64,000 bases of DNA from Polychytrium aggregatum (GCF_025602895.1 NW_026516215.1:124001-188000); one strand, 5' to 3'. Positions 1 through 11,409 are shown, numbered from the stretch's first letter. The notes: generated by a model not told the origin, from the sequence alone. Numbers and translations: made by a program.

Positions 1-1
1 G

Positions 2-1606
2 CGTTGGTCCGACACCATGAGGTTACCTGGGCGGCACCGATGCAGCGTCGAGGCACGGCTCCTCCAGAGAGCGGACGCAATCAATGCACAGTCTGAATCC
101 GCACCGTTGCCTAGAACCGCTTGTGCGGAAGCCGACGGGGGTCTGGGATCGCTTGCATTCATTCCAAACACCGGAAACCCCGCTAATGCGCTTGTCTCGA
201 CTCGCGCATCAGGCTTCGATGGATATCCCGGCGGATATCAGCCGCCGACCGACCCTCTGGTCGTTTTCTCAAGCTTCTTTGGAGGCACCAACCCGTTCTC
301 GGACTTTTTCTCGATCCACACGGATCCTGCACGCCCGCTCACAACGTCCAACATCAAGAATCCGCCCGAGAGCAGCGACAAACTTGGGCGCCTGTTTGGG
401 CAAAAGTTTGGCGGTCTACATGGCATGAACAAAGGATCGGTTGGCCTTGGAGCCGGACCGGTGCAAGCGCCGCCAATCGAGTCCTTTTTGGATGTGACCC
501 TCGAGGAGCTGTATACGGGAGCCGTCAAGCGTGTCAAGATCAAGCGCAAGGTATGATTTCGGAGATATGGTTCGTTCGTGCAGCAAACGACCGACGGATG
601 GGCATGTGCCATGGATGACAGAGCCGGAGGGTTCAGTCCGTCCGGCCTGCTGGCCAGTGCGACAAGCGACTCTCGTCTCGATGAACGATTGATAGTAAAT
701 TGAAACCGCTGCACATATACCGTGGCCTGGTAGGTGCTTAACGACGATGGCATGACGACGCGCGTAGAGGAGAAGCTGTTGAGTATCGGGATCGAAAAAG
801 GCCTCAAAAACGGTACACGTGTGGCATTCCCCCAGCTTGGAGACCAGGGTGGAAACATGATTCCAGGTAAAGCCAGACGCGGAACTGTGATTGTGGCTCT
901 AGAAGCCAATCGCACCGGAAGAGAGCGAAGCTCCAAACCCACGAGCAATCGGCACTGGAGAGTGCGAAAGCATACATACTGAGTTCCTGTGGCTGCACCT
1001 CACATACACACCGCTGTCGTGGCTTGGATATGATGAAGCCGATTTGGTGTTCATCATCCGCGAGAAACCCCATCCGGTATTCACCCGCAACGGAGACAAC
1101 CTCGAATACACCTCGGACATCCCCTTGATCAAAGCTTTGATTGGATCTGTGGTCGAAATCAAGACACTCGATAAGCGGATACTGAAGATTCCCATTACTC
1201 AGGTTGTCAGGTACGGGAACAATGGACAACACGGACGCATGGAAATGGGGCTTCTTGGTACTACGGATCCACTCAAACACTACATCTTGACCCGGAGGGT
1301 AGCTACTTGTTTGCGATGGCGCTCATGACGAGCGCCTGTGTGAACATTTCCGAAGGAGGCCCACGCTCTATTCGATTGCGTGGTGACCAAACATTTGCCA
1401 TCGCCTGACTCGACCCTCCTCTATCATTTGACCACAACCGAGCTAGCCCTGAGAGTGTCATCGAAGTCTCGAAAGAGGGCATGCCCATCTACAAGTCCGT
1501 TTCGGAGGAGCAGGGCAAGCTGCTGATCAAGTTCAAGATCACGTTTCCGACCTATTTTTCGGAAAGCCAAAAGAAACTGCTCCATCAGGCCTTCGTGCAG
1601 CAGTAA
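2..1606 (+). CDS. DNAJB13: DNAJB13-like Hsp40, radial spoke co-chaperone (5' partial)
   Basis: C-terminal part of a type II J-protein. It contains the Gly/Phe hinge with FFGGTNPFSDFF and both substrate-binding beta domains (DVTLEELYTGAVKRVKIKRK; REKPHPVF; KEGMP; FPTYFSESQKKLL). The spacing and the FFGG.NPFS hinge fit DNAJB13 (radial spoke protein 16 in flagellates) better than Sis1, and the CxxCxGxG zinc region of type I J-proteins is absent. Four exons can be read: up to 550, 734-866, 1039-1210 and 1447-1606 (TAA). The borders join without frame breaks, for example the codon for Ser split across 1210/1447. The frame is open from base 2, but convincing homology begins only near 213, after a possible acceptor CAG. 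The J-domain must lie left of the window. It converges on RAD18 with 223 bp between stops. Inferred role: flagellar radial spoke assembly. Confidence 0.85.
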
Positions 1607-1829
1607 ACACTCTCTCAGCGAATACTGAGTGCCCGACGGCAGCAATTGACAATGAAACGAGGATCTCGATGGGACAGGGCGACGGAACGGCATCATGACC
1701 GCATAGGAGACCGCGATGCCTGAAGAGGACGCGGCAGACACAGTGAAGCTGAACAATGATAGATTTCGTCGCATTCATACGGCTTGCACAACTCAAGCGA
1801 GAGCGATATGCGGGCGGAAGATGAAACTC

Positions 1830-4011
1830 TCATCGGGCGTCAGTTGGGTTGGCTGTAAGCCGCGGAGGCGATTCCGGAACTTCATCTGGCAGATTGTCGA
1901 GGCGGTCCAGGAACGAATCTAGGGCCGTGCTGCCGTCCTGATCGTCAGCAGCATTACCCGACCCAATCCCAATTCCAGCTCCAGCAGTGGTGATGCTTTC
2001 AAGCGGACGGAGGTCGCTGGGAGCTGGGTCATCGCCAACAGAGTCGTTGTTGCACAGCTCCGAAGGGGCAGTGGTCTTGGGTCGCTTGTTCGACCGAGCG
2101 TGGGCAAGGAGCTGATCAAACTCGCTATGGTACCTGAGCAGTGAAGGAGATTCCAGGCAGCATCCACAAACAGAGTCAAGCACAAATATACAACATATAC
2201 TGCACCGTGCACTGAGTTCGCATCAGATTGAGGTTGTTCGGCGAGCGTATTCGATACGGCTCGCGATCGACCTCCTCGGATCACACTCCCAAGAAACCCA
2301 CAATGCATGAAAAGGATATGATGCTGCTGCTTTTCGTTTTCGATTTCGGTGTTGGTGGCATGGTCAGCCGTCATGGTCAGAGCAGTCGAGGAGGCTGTTA
2401 GCTTGGTTTTCTTGGCCTCAGATGCCTCCCAGTGGTCCAGATCACGAAGCAGCTGGGCAGTAGATTTCTTCTTGGAGGCATCTTGGTTGGCATTGTAGAG
2501 GACTAAATACTGCTTGTGGCGCCGGATCATGCCTTGTCGGTCGCCGTGAGACGAGATTCCTTCGCTCTGTGTCAAGAGACGTGAGATAATGGCGCTCAGT
2601 CGACGCTCCAAGCGGCGCGGCTGACGACCCAATATCGGTAATTCTGACCTTGAGCAGCTGCCGTAGCTTGGCCTCTCCCAAGCCGCTGTAGACGACCGAT
2701 TTCTTGTACTTTTGAGGTGTCGCGCGGGAGGCGCCCCTTGGCGAACTGGTGAGGAGAGTCCAAGACGGCATGGCAGCATGTCATGACGATGGGTTTGGAT
2801 AAGCTCGCCGCGATACGGATGAAACACACAGATCCGGACACGCAGAAAGACAAAGCCCAAAGAACGGGCAGTCAGTGCCGCTCTCGGATGAACGAGGGCC
2901 ATGGTGCCTCAGAAGATCAGATCCGTGGAGTGGCTGGCAAATGTCAGGGCTGCGACGAGAACAGGAGAGTCACCAACCTCGTTGACGTCGTCGATATGAC
3001 TGATCGACGGTCTCGTACATTCGGCATAAACTCAGAGTCTTGGCCATCGTCATCATCATCGAGCACGATCGGCGAAGGCTCCTTCTCCACATGCAGCTGG
3101 CAGTTGTGATCCATGTGGCTGTTGAGCTTGGCCATCTTGACTCGACAGGCGCACAACGGACACTCGACCACCTGGCCCGCTAGGAAGTCAAAGTGCCGAG
3201 CAGAGTAGATCAGATCGGATCGGATCGGATCGGATCAAATCAGGTCAGATCGGAGCGAGCCGCAAGGCTGTCGGGTATGCACAGATGATAACGCTCGAGT
3301 CGTTCCTTGGAGAATATGGATGCTGAACTTTACCGGCGGGCTGGATTGATGCAGAGGGGTCGCTGAGCGGTGGCTGGCTAGCCCGCGACGGAGGCGTTGA
3401 CAGTGACAGCTGCTCCAGCTTGCGCTTGTTGCGGGTGTTTGCCGATGGTGCCGACGAGGGGTCAGTGCGGTGGAGGAACTGGGGTTCAGATTCAGATTCG
3501 GGTAGCGGGACATGGATGGTTTGAACTTGGGCGTGGGCGGTTGTCGGGGACTGCTTTTGGGTTTGCTCGAGGGCCGGGATATATGTGCGACAGGACTTCC
3601 AAGCCAATATGAGATCCTCGATCACTACAACAAAGCAGCAGATTTGACAGCAGATCGGGTGAGCGTCAGCGGCGATGATCGCTGCCGATGTCCTTGCCCA
3701 AGAGCGTCGAGTATCACTCCAGCGCAGACCGCACGGTGTGCGGCACGGCAGTTCAGGCGTGCACCAGTCGTACATCGATTGGGCTTGAGTTGCTGTGAGT
3801 CGGACGGCACTCGACAGGAAGGACACGACTGGGTTTCTTGCAAATGCGAGCGGATGCACCTGGAGCAGTGGTTGTGGGAGCAGCCAAGCAGCATCATGGG
3901 GGTGTCAAAGAACTCGCTGCAGATCCCGCACCGCAGCAGCTGGTCGATCTCCTGGAACTGGCGAAAGCGCTGGGGCCAATCGGAAGGAAATGTGATATCG
4001 GCTTCGTTCAT
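1830..4011 (-). CDS. RAD18: RAD18 E3 ubiquitin ligase (post-replication repair)
   Basis: RAD18 with RAD6 monoubiquitinates PCNA at stalled forks. The domain order is diagnostic. An N-terminal C3HC4 RING starts at about residue 26 (CGIC...GCSHNHCSRCI...CPSC), followed by LKPNR and IEDLILAW. A UBZ4 zinc finger follows (CPLC...HMDHNC, near 3160-3090), with an acidic DDDDD run after it. A SAP segment (GLGEAKLRQLLK / HGDRQGMIRRHKQYL, about 2690-2500) precedes the RAD6-binding-like tail (ANQDASKKK...LLRDLDHWE). At least five exons are inferred, and the joins at 3770/3650 and 3330/3180 keep the frame. I chose the ATG at 4011 (MNEADITFPSDW); an in-frame ATG at 4044 would add eleven mostly Ala residues. 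It is divergent from DPY30 and probably shares its promoter. The last exon (1830-2183) is less certain. Confidence 0.9.
3200..3250. repeat. GATCG-type pentamer microsatellite in RAD18 intron
   Basis: A run of atcgg/gatcg units (GATCGGATCGG...) lies between the RAD18 linker exon and its UBZ exon. Five or more near-perfect units are visible. It sits in an inferred intron, so length change would not affect the protein. Confidence 0.7.
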
Positions 4012-4222
4012 GGCAGCAGCAGCGGCGCTTTGCGGGCAGATCATCGGTCGGGTCTCGGGATGGCCAAGAGCCAGAGATTTGAGCGCCGCATCAGGACTGC
4101 GAGGGCGGCAAGCGCGACACGTGACAATGGGGCTGAAATCCAGGCCACGCGCGAAATCGAGCCTCGGGTTTGGACAGACGATTGAGCCTCGGGTTTAGAC
4201 AGACGATCGGCCCAAAGACACG
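4012..4222. promoter_or_regulatory. Shared divergent promoter RAD18/DPY30 with a 25-bp direct duplication
   Basis: Only 211 bp separate the two start codons. Inside are two direct copies of a 24-base element at 4159-4182 and 4184-4207 (GAGCCTCGGGTTT then R, GACAGACGAT), differing at one base. They end 15 bp before the DPY30 ATG. No clear TATA box was seen. Regulatory function is inferred from position only. Confidence 0.5.
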
Positions 4223-4835
4223 ATGGCAGAAAGCAAATACGGTAAGTCTACGTGGCGGGGGGGGGAGAAATGCGGTCCGACGGAAGCGCACTCGCAAATA
4301 TGCCGGGGCTTTCTGCTACTGACCGGCTCCTACAATGTCGCCACGACCGATCCGCCGACAACCCAGAAACCGTGCGCGTTTCTGGCAACACCGACGAGAA
4401 TCCGTTCGAGGCCATCGGTCTCACGAACGCCGTGGAGGTGAGGAATGTTCGGGCAGCCGTGGTTTCCTGGCGACAGCCATGTAGCGATGCGGCGTGAACG
4501 GCCGAGACAATGTCGCTAACCGAGACTGCCGCCGCGACGCTTGTTGTGAGCATAGGATCTCGTTCAGGCCGAACGGCACCACGTCACCAGCATGAACAAA
4601 GCCCAGCTCCATTCACTGCCTCTGCGATCTTATCTCGATCAGACCCTGATTCCAGTACTTTCAGAGGGCATGAAGGCGATCGCAAAAGAGCGGTAAGGAC
4701 AGGGCCACCAGCCAATGAGCGATACATGGTGCTCGGGGATATGCTGCTTACAGCCGGCGGTGATGTTTGTTGCGCAGGCCGCCAAATCCATGCGAATACC
4801 TGGCCCTATTTCTGCTCCGCAACGGGCCCAAATAG
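4223..4835 (+). CDS. DPY30: DPY30-like subunit of the COMPASS H3K4 methyltransferase complex
   Basis: Small protein of 94 residues assembled from four exons: 4223-4241, 4367-4437, 4556-4692 and 4778-4835 (TAG). The borders all follow GT-AG and keep frame. The C-terminal half is a typical Dpy-30 dimerisation motif (Pfam Dpy-30): SLPLRSYLDQTLIPVLSEGM, then AKERPPNPCEYLALFLL, then RNGPK at the C-terminus. In known members this X-type four-helix bundle binds ASH2/BRE2 in COMPASS. Dpy-30 motifs also occur in radial spoke proteins, but those are normally larger, and the short free-standing form fits the COMPASS subunit. The gene escapes simple open-frame searches because its first exon is only 19 nt and the last 58 nt. 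Confidence 0.85.
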
Positions 4836-5190
4836 CGTCGCATACTTGACGAACCCGACGCCAGATGGCGCTTTGGTTCGATATCGCAAGCAGCGACGAT
4901 ATCTCATCCCAGGCGCGAGCTACCCAAACACTCTGATACACTCGGATCACTCGCGAGGACCACATGGTGCTAGAGCTGCAGCAATAAACAACATAGCAAT
5001 TAATGCCGGACGGCCGCTTCCCAGGGGTGAGCAACAAGGGGAGACCACGAAGAATCAAAAACGGCCAAGCATTGTATTCCATATCGACTGCAGTGATCAA
5101 CACTGAGATTGCCAGTGTCATGGCGCCCAACTTGGCCAGACCGGTTTTGGGACGTGCTGTAAGCCCACATGGCCCAGGAGGGAAATTGAT

Positions 5191-6819
5191 CTAAAGGCGA
5201 TTGGTTTTGAAGGTTCGCTGGATTGGGCGACCAAAGTCGCTGAATCCCAGATATGAGCTCGAGGTGCGGCGGCGGACATGCGCAGGCTTGGCCCGAGTGC
5301 CCAGAGCAGACGCTGGCGTCGCCGTCGTTATCTGTGTTGGTGGTGATGGTGCTGACTTTGAGGCTGCCGCCAATATTGGGGTCGATGGGAGTCGCTGGAT
5401 CGAATTGCCGCCCGAAATTGAGAGCTTCTCCCAATGGCGCGGCTTTCGCACAGCCTTGATCCGCGGCGGCTTGAGGAACGAATGGACAGCGGCACGGTCC
5501 CACCCCAGCTTGTTGCGGCCGATCAGTTCTGAAAGCGGGCGAGCACTCATCGATGGCGAGTCCCAAGGTGCGGGTGAGATGTCGCTGTCGCTGTCACTGT
5601 CACTGCCAGCATCGCGTGGATCCTGGGAAACAATGTCCATGGATTCCTCTGTCCAGAACGACCCGAACGATGTGGCATCACGTAGGGCGCACGCAAAAGG
5701 CGGCAAAATGCGCAGGTCTGACAGGATGTTCTCGTCCGACTCTGTCGATTCGGAATGCACAGACACGCTTGGGAGCGATATCAGATCGATAGGGATGCGA
5801 CGAGTTGAGGATCCGGCGAACGAGGACTCGGATGATGAGCGAGCAAGTTGCAAAGACGTCTCGTTGGCGGCCTGGACGCCGTCTGCCTGGGCCATATCGA
5901 CGTCGGCGAGGTCGGCGGTGCAGTTTGTTTGGCCTGCCAGTGGCAGCGACACCACCCGTTTGAGACGCTGGCCGACATGTGTAATGACGATATAGTTGGC
6001 CTGCTGTGGCTGTGGGTCTGGTTCAGGTTCAGGCCCAGGTTCAGGCTCGTCCGAGGTGGTGGAACCCGTCGCATCGTGGTCGATAGCTGTGTGGACTGAG
6101 CTTGTCCCCTCGGTACTTTCGATACAGGTCGCTGGCTCGATGTTGGCCGATTTGAGAAACCGAGGGGATCGTCGTAGAGGCAGCGGTGTAGCAGGAGCGA
6201 CGGGAGCGGCTGCCGGAACGAGCGGCGATCCTGCAGGCGAGGACGTGAATGCACCCTGGCTGGAGGACTGTCGATCGAGGGGATCTGGGGGAATCATATA
6301 GATGCTGCTTGGGCTGTCCGTTGGTGCAAATGCCAGGGTATCCGTGCTGTCGATCGTCGTGTGGGCGACATGAAGGACACTCGCGTCGCTGAGGACGAGT
6401 GCGCCGTGTGGTGCGTCATCGGGCCTGGTGCTCGAAGGTTCGCTGGGGCTCAAGGCAGTTGCACTTGACGGTGTGGCTACTGGTGCGCTGGTCTCGTTGG
6501 AGGCGATGGAGGGTATCTGCTCCTCCGGGGCATCGGTGGGGCAGCATGGATCCGGCTGTGCCTTTGCTGGCCGGAAAGGTCTGGATTGGGGCTCAGCCAC
6601 CTTGGGACGCACACTCCGCGCGCGGATGGCTGGGGGGTCGGGCCGCTCACCCTCTTCTCTGGAGGCAATTGTCTTGGTGGCGTTGGATGGGCTTGGAGGC
6701 GACCGAGCAGCCTCCTGGAGGTGCGAGCGATAGACTTGCTCCCAGCCCGGCGACAGCGTCGGGTATGGACGGGGCTGGGACTTGCGGCCGTAGGTGCGGA
6801 TGACTCGAGGAGTGGACAT
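5191..6819 (-). CDS. Orphan low-complexity protein, 542 aa, function unknown
   Basis: Single open frame; I chose the ATG at 6819 (MSTPRVIRTYGRKSQPRP). An upstream in-frame Met at 7212 would read through the start region of the neighbouring gene. The protein is rich in Ser, Pro, Ala, Asp and Glu and is predicted to be mostly disordered. It has an N-terminal basic RTYGRK motif, a Pro-Glu repeat (EPEPGPEPEPDPQPQ) near 6030, an acidic SDSDSDSD run near 5600, and a conserved-looking basic C-terminus (KPPRIKAVRKPRHWEKLSIS; SSSYLGFSDFGRPIQRTFK). Such short motifs in disorder are common in chromatin or cell-cycle regulators (RTYGR-like motifs occur in several), but no family can be named. It is divergent from the nucleoredoxin gene. 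Confidence 0.65.
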   Translation of the reverse strand: MSTPRVIRTYGRKSQPRPYPTLSPGWEQVYRSHLQEAARSPPSPSNATKTIASREEGERPDPPAIRARSVRPKVAEPQSRPFRPAKAQPDPCCPTDAPEEQIPSIASNETSAPVATPSSATALSPSEPSSTRPDDAPHGALVLSDASVLHVAHTTIDSTDTLAFAPTDSPSSIYMIPPDPLDRQSSSQGAFTSSPAGSPLVPAAAPVAPATPLPLRRSPRFLKSANIEPATCIESTEGTSSVHTAIDHDATGSTTSDEPEPGPEPEPDPQPQQANYIVITHVGQRLKRVVSLPLAGQTNCTADLADVDMAQADGVQAANETSLQLARSSSESSFAGSSTRRIPIDLISLPSVSVHSESTESDENILSDLRILPPFACALRDATSFGSFWTEESMDIVSQDPRDAGSDSDSDSDISPAPWDSPSMSARPLSELIGRNKLGWDRAAVHSFLKPPRIKAVRKPRHWEKLSISGGNSIQRLPSTPILAAASKSAPSPPTQITTATPASALGTRAKPAHVRRRTSSSYLGFSDFGRPIQRTFKTNRL

Positions 6820-7085
6820 GGTGTGGTGACGGAGAAAGACGACTGGAGTCGACAGCCGGCGAAGGCAGAGACGCTGGTGGTGGCAACGACACTGGAGAAG
6901 GCGGTGGTGGCAAAGACGCTGGTGGTGGGGAGGTGATGCCACTGGGGATCCGGGTATATATCGGGCGCGCCTGCTTTGGGCGACTGCGCAGCCGCCTTCC
7001 CCTTCAAATACCGCGCTGCGTTCGCGAAGCAATCCTCGCTGCGTCTCCTCCCCCCCGATCTGCCTCCGCTGCCCTCCCCGCGTCC
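6820..7085. promoter_or_regulatory. Divergent promoter with TATA-like element
   Basis: 266 bp between the orphan protein start (6819, minus) and the nucleoredoxin start (7086, plus). It contains GGGTATATATCGGG near 6951-6964, a TATA-like box about 125 bp before the plus-strand ATG. The same region has a GGTGGTGG-rich stretch near 6880-6935. Confidence 0.45.
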
Positions 7086-9662
7086 ATGACTTCCGATAGC
7101 CCCGTCGACCTCCTTGGCCCAAGCCTGCTGGCCGTCGACACCAGCAAGCCCGTCCCTGCCGATGCTTCCCATGTTTGGGAGGGTGTCGGTTGCGACGGCT
7201 GCTCTGCCACACCCATCGAGGGCCGCCGCTTCAAGTGCAGCGACTGCAACAACTATGACCTATGCGAAGCGTGCCATTCCAATGCCGCCACGGTCCATCC
7301 CGACCACACCTTCGACGAAGTCAAGATCCCGGAGGCGTTTGAAACCAAGACAGTTTCGACCCAGGAGGCGCTCGCCGGCAAGTACATTGGCCTGTACTTC
7401 AGTGCCCACTGGTGAGTGCCCTCTGCAATCCATATCTGATTTCGATCATGTCTGGGGGCCTGTGCCAGGGCTCGCGTTGGTCTCGCGCCGACTCGGGACT
7501 GATGCGATCTGACCGATATAGAAGATGTGATCTGATGTAATCTGATATGGCATGTTCTCCTCGCAGGTGTCCTCCCTGTAAGATGTTTACCCCGAGGCTG
7601 GCAGAGTACTACAACTCCATGGTTGCTAAGGGCACGGTAAGCTTGCGAGAGAAGGGCGCCGGCTCCCGAAGAAATGTGCTGTTCCAGGGCCTGGTCGCTC
7701 GCCAGGAAACGAACGCTGACTTGGGCTCTTGTGCTCTGTCTAGCCCTTTGAAATCGTCTTTGTGAGCTCGGACTCGGATCAAAAGTCGTTCGACGAGTAT
7801 TTCTCGCAGATGCCCTGGTAGGTGACCCCACAGCAGGCCGTTCTGGTCGACCATTTGAGTTTAGCACAGTCTCGCCGTTGATCTCCCCCCCCCAAAAGCC
7901 GTCTTCCCGCTCGATCATTTGCCTTGGGTTATCACAGCTTCAGCCCCTGCCCATCTGACTCCTTTTGCCGCCCTCATCGTGTCTGTCTTGACCTGTCGGC
8001 CAGGCTTGCTCTGCCATACGAGAACAGGGATACCAAGAACGCTCTTAGCCGCAAGTACAAAGTTGAAGGCATCCCCACGCTCGTGATCTTGGACGAGCAC
8101 GGCAATTCCATCACAAAGGATGCCCGCTCCAAGGTCATGGGCGATCCCGAGGGTCTCGGCTTTCCCTATGCTCCTCGCCCGCTGAGCGAAATGCTCGGCA
8201 ACGTCTTTGTGAACCGCGAGGGCGAAAAGTTCGACCGCTCTGACATTGACGGCAAGATTCTGGGCCTGTATTTCTCGGCCTCGTGGTGCGGCCCGTGCCG
8301 AAGATGTACCCCTCTCCTCGCAACACTCTATGAAAAGCTCAAGGCCAAGCAGACCAACTTTGAGATTGTCTTTTTGTCTGGCGACAAAGATGAAGAAGCG
8401 TTTACGGGTGAGCAACGCTGACGCAGCCTGCTGTGGGCCCTATGGCTCTCGAGAGAGTAGCGTGCGCTCGGCACATCTGGGCAGACTGGAGCGAAACTTG
8501 ATATTCGGCAGACTCGCCATGCTCGTCTCTGATGCTGATAGCCTTCTCGTCACTTGTGTCTGAGCAGAGTACATCAAGGAGATGCCTTGGCTTGCGCTGC
8601 CCTTCAAGCATGCCAAGAGTGCTTATGAGGAGCTTAGGTAGCTACACCGCTGACGTACTCAAAGCCCCTCGGTCCAGGCGATGGTGCGGACCTGTTCCTA
8701 TGCTGATGTATTGCTGACACTATCGCCATCTTTGTCTCTACCCATTTCTCTTGCTCTGCGCACCAGTGATTTTTATGGTGTGGATGGTATCCCCTCCTTG
8801 GTGATCCTCGACGAAAACCGAAAGATCATCAACAAGGACGCTGCTAGTGTCGCGATGAACGACAAGGACGGAGTCGACTTCCCTTGGGCCCCCAAGAACG
8901 TCGTGGACCTCGCTGAGGTGAGAAGCAGGGCGGTCGGTCTGGTTGCATGTTTGGCCATGCCGTCGTAGCTACGATACTGACTGCGGCATTTTGCGGAACA
9001 GGGTATCGAGTCGGCTGGCTTTAGCATCAACGAAAAGCCCGCGCTGGTTGCGTTTTTCCCGAACGAGTCCGAGGTGAGACCGTCGTCCCGGGGAGATCCG
9101 GGAGGTGTCGATGGGACGAGCTGTTGGTTGTGGATGATGCCCAACCAGTCGCTCTTGTGGCTGTATCTATGCATCTAAACGTTACGATTTGCACTCGTTC
9201 AGGACGAGAAAACTCGCATTCGGGGCGTCGTGCAGACCCTGGCCAATCAACGCAGCACCAAGGTCGTGTGCACTGGAGACACCTGCACCATGGAGTCGGT
9301 TGAGCCCGACACAATCTTCTTCACTGTCAAAGAGACTTCCGGCATGAGCGAGAGGGTTGCCAGCATTTGCAGCATCTCGGAGGAAGAGCTCGGCAGCCCC
9401 TTTGTGCTCATCTTGGATGTGCCCCAGCGTCAGTTCCACATCTACCGAGGCAGTATTGAAGTGGTGAGTGATGCTTGGACATGGCGAGTTTGGTATACCG
9501 ATGTCTCTCTTGCAGCGGAAGGTGTGAGATTCGTGGCGCCGGCTGCGTGCTTGATGGAAGTCGAAACAAAGTCTGACGCCGTTCTCGGCGGACTTGCAGA
9601 ACACGCTTGCCGACCTTATCAGCCAGTACAACTCGGGAAGCCTTGAAACCACCGGCTTTTAA
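7086..9662 (+). CDS. Nucleoredoxin-like thioredoxin-fold protein with N-terminal ZZ zinc finger
   Basis: Multi-exon gene. Residues ~30-75 form a ZZ finger (CDGC...PIEGRRFKCSDC...YDLCEAC...HPDH). Two nucleoredoxin-type thioredoxin domains follow. The first has FSAHWCPPCKMFTP (Trp codon split across the intron ending at 7566), FEIVFVSSDSDQ, MPW and GIPTLVILDEHG. The second has FSASWCGPCRRCTP, FEIVFLSGDKDEE and GIPSLVILDEN. A third redox-dead domain (PALVAFFPNESE...FVLILDVP, near 9040-9460) and a short tail ending SLETTGF follow. This matches the order of animal nucleoredoxin except for the added ZZ finger. Expected role: thiol-disulfide reductase in cytosol or nucleus, with ZZ as a protein- or ubiquitin/N-degron-binding module. 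Exons recognised include 7086-7411, about 7567-7634, 8010-8407, 8568-8637, 8766-8920 and 9002-9462 in parts. It converges on the IMPase gene. Confidence 0.85.
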
Positions 9663-10256
9663 GGAGCCGACACTCCGACAAGATGCGTTGCTCTTGAAGG
9701 CCAACCCCGACACTGTTGATGTGTGTCGCCAAGGCTCGTGTCAAACCTGCAATCAACGAAGCGACGCACTCGTTTGAATAAGTAGCCAGTCGGCGGTAAT
9801 TATTTGTTATCTCCATGTTTTTGTTGTACCAAGCAGTTTGCAGTGCCAGGTAGCCGTGCGATGTTCTGTGGACTGGACTGAACCGCACCGCATCGCTCGG
9901 CAAAATATATTCCCGTTTGTGAATCAATCGGCGGCGTATTTTTCATCGCATTGGCAGAGAGAGCAAAGAACAGGCGTTCAGCGTGGGGTACAAGGTGACG
10001 GGAGAAGAGTGCGTGATGTATGGGTTTTGGACAGGATCGACCTGGCTTGGGCCAAGAATTTCGGCTGATGCTGCAGCGGAGCAAGTGCATCGCCATCGGC
10101 ATTGCCATCGACATTGATATTGATATTGCCACATCCTGGAAGAGAACAGAGCTGACCGAGCAGACCCGCTTGTGCAGACCCGCTTGTGCAGACCCGCTTT
10201 GGCTGCCAGACTGGTGTGATTTCGCCGAATCTGCACATCTCCCGAGCACTGGGGTT
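9663..10256. other. Convergent intergenic region with short tandem repeats
   Basis: Gene-free stretch of 594 bp between the nucleoredoxin and IMPase stop codons. It holds small direct repeats: an ATTGATATTG run near 10112-10132 and three copies of GCAGACCCGCTTGT near 10160-10199. Open frames here look random, and nothing else is supported. Confidence 0.6.
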
Positions 10257-11401
10257 TTAATCTCTCGACATCTCGGGCAGCGGGCCAAGACGTCCTCGAA
10301 CTGATTCGACCAGGGCATCCAAGCCCTGGTTGGAGTCGCCCATGCAGCGGACAACGAGAACCGAGCGTGCCAAGGGGTCGAACTGCTCCTGAAGAACCTG
10401 CGGCGAACAACCAGCCAAGCGAGAGGGTGCCGACGGCTGTGCGTCCTGTCGAGTCCAGTTGAGAACGGCTCCGCCGGCCTCGCGGACAATGACGCTGGCC
10501 GCACAAATATCCCAGATGTGGATGCCGGCTTCCCAGTAGAGATCGCAGCTGCCACGGGCGACAAAGCACATATTGATGGCGGCACTGCCAAAGGAGCGGA
10601 ACCCGCGAGATGGGGCGGCCATGATCCGGTGGATGGTTTCGACCTTGGAGGACAGAACGGAGGCAGATCGATCGGAGCCGTACTCGCTGATGACAAGGGC
10701 CTCAGCCAGCGATTCCAGCGGGCGCGGAGGATCAAAGAGCGGCAGCTGCTTGCCGTTCCAGAAGGAGCCCTGACCAGCGATGCCAGTGTATAGATCGCCC
10801 AGGATCGGATTGAAGACCACGCCGAGAACAGCGGTTTTGTTGACCGTCAGGCCGATGCAGATGGCCACGAAGGGCAGGCCGTGGACCTAAGAGAGCGAGA
10901 CAGATGAGGATGGGCATGGTGCAGCGAGGCAGCGAGGCAGCTGGAATCGATCGGATGGCGAGCCCTGGAGCGCTCGGCACCAGCAACATAGCCGACAAGG
11001 CCAGAATGAAGTAGATGCCGAGGATTGGATGTGCCGGGGAGGGTTGCGATACCTACAAAGTTGGTGGTGCCGTCGATGGGATCGACGATCCAGGTGGGGC
11101 GGTCCGAGAGCCCGCAGCTGGAGTCGGTGCTCTGGGCCATGGTTTCCTCGCCCACAAAGGCGTGGTCGGGGAAGTTGCTCCGGAGCTCGGAGAAGATGAG
11201 TTGCTCCACGGCCATATCTGTAGCTGTGACGAGATCGACGGGGTTGCCGCCCTTGGTGGCGACTTTGATGTCGGCAGCAGCAGCAAGAGAATCGGACTGG
11301 CGAGAGCGGCTGTGGAAGGCATCGACGATGAGCGGGGCGGCTTTCTCTGCGATCGAGACTGCGGTCTGGAGAAGGCGTGGATAGTCTTCGGGAGAGACCA
11401 T
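10257..11401 (-). CDS. Inositol monophosphatase
   Basis: Mg2+-dependent phosphatase that releases myo-inositol from inositol phosphates, feeding phosphatidylinositol synthesis. Two exons, 11401-11057 and 10886-10257, give 324 residues with the join TNF/VHGLPF. Catalytic signatures are all present: [18 protein letters not shown] (metal-binding Glu), [13 protein letters not shown] (both metal-binding Asp) and the C-terminal [20 protein letters not shown] with the catalytic Asp. Length is slightly above the usual ~275-300. The start [11 protein letters not shown] was chosen because upstream in-frame sequence is a His-rich translation of a GATGGTGG microsatellite. It is co-oriented with the carrier gene upstream. 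Confidence 0.92.
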
Positions 11402-11409
11402 GGCGGCGG

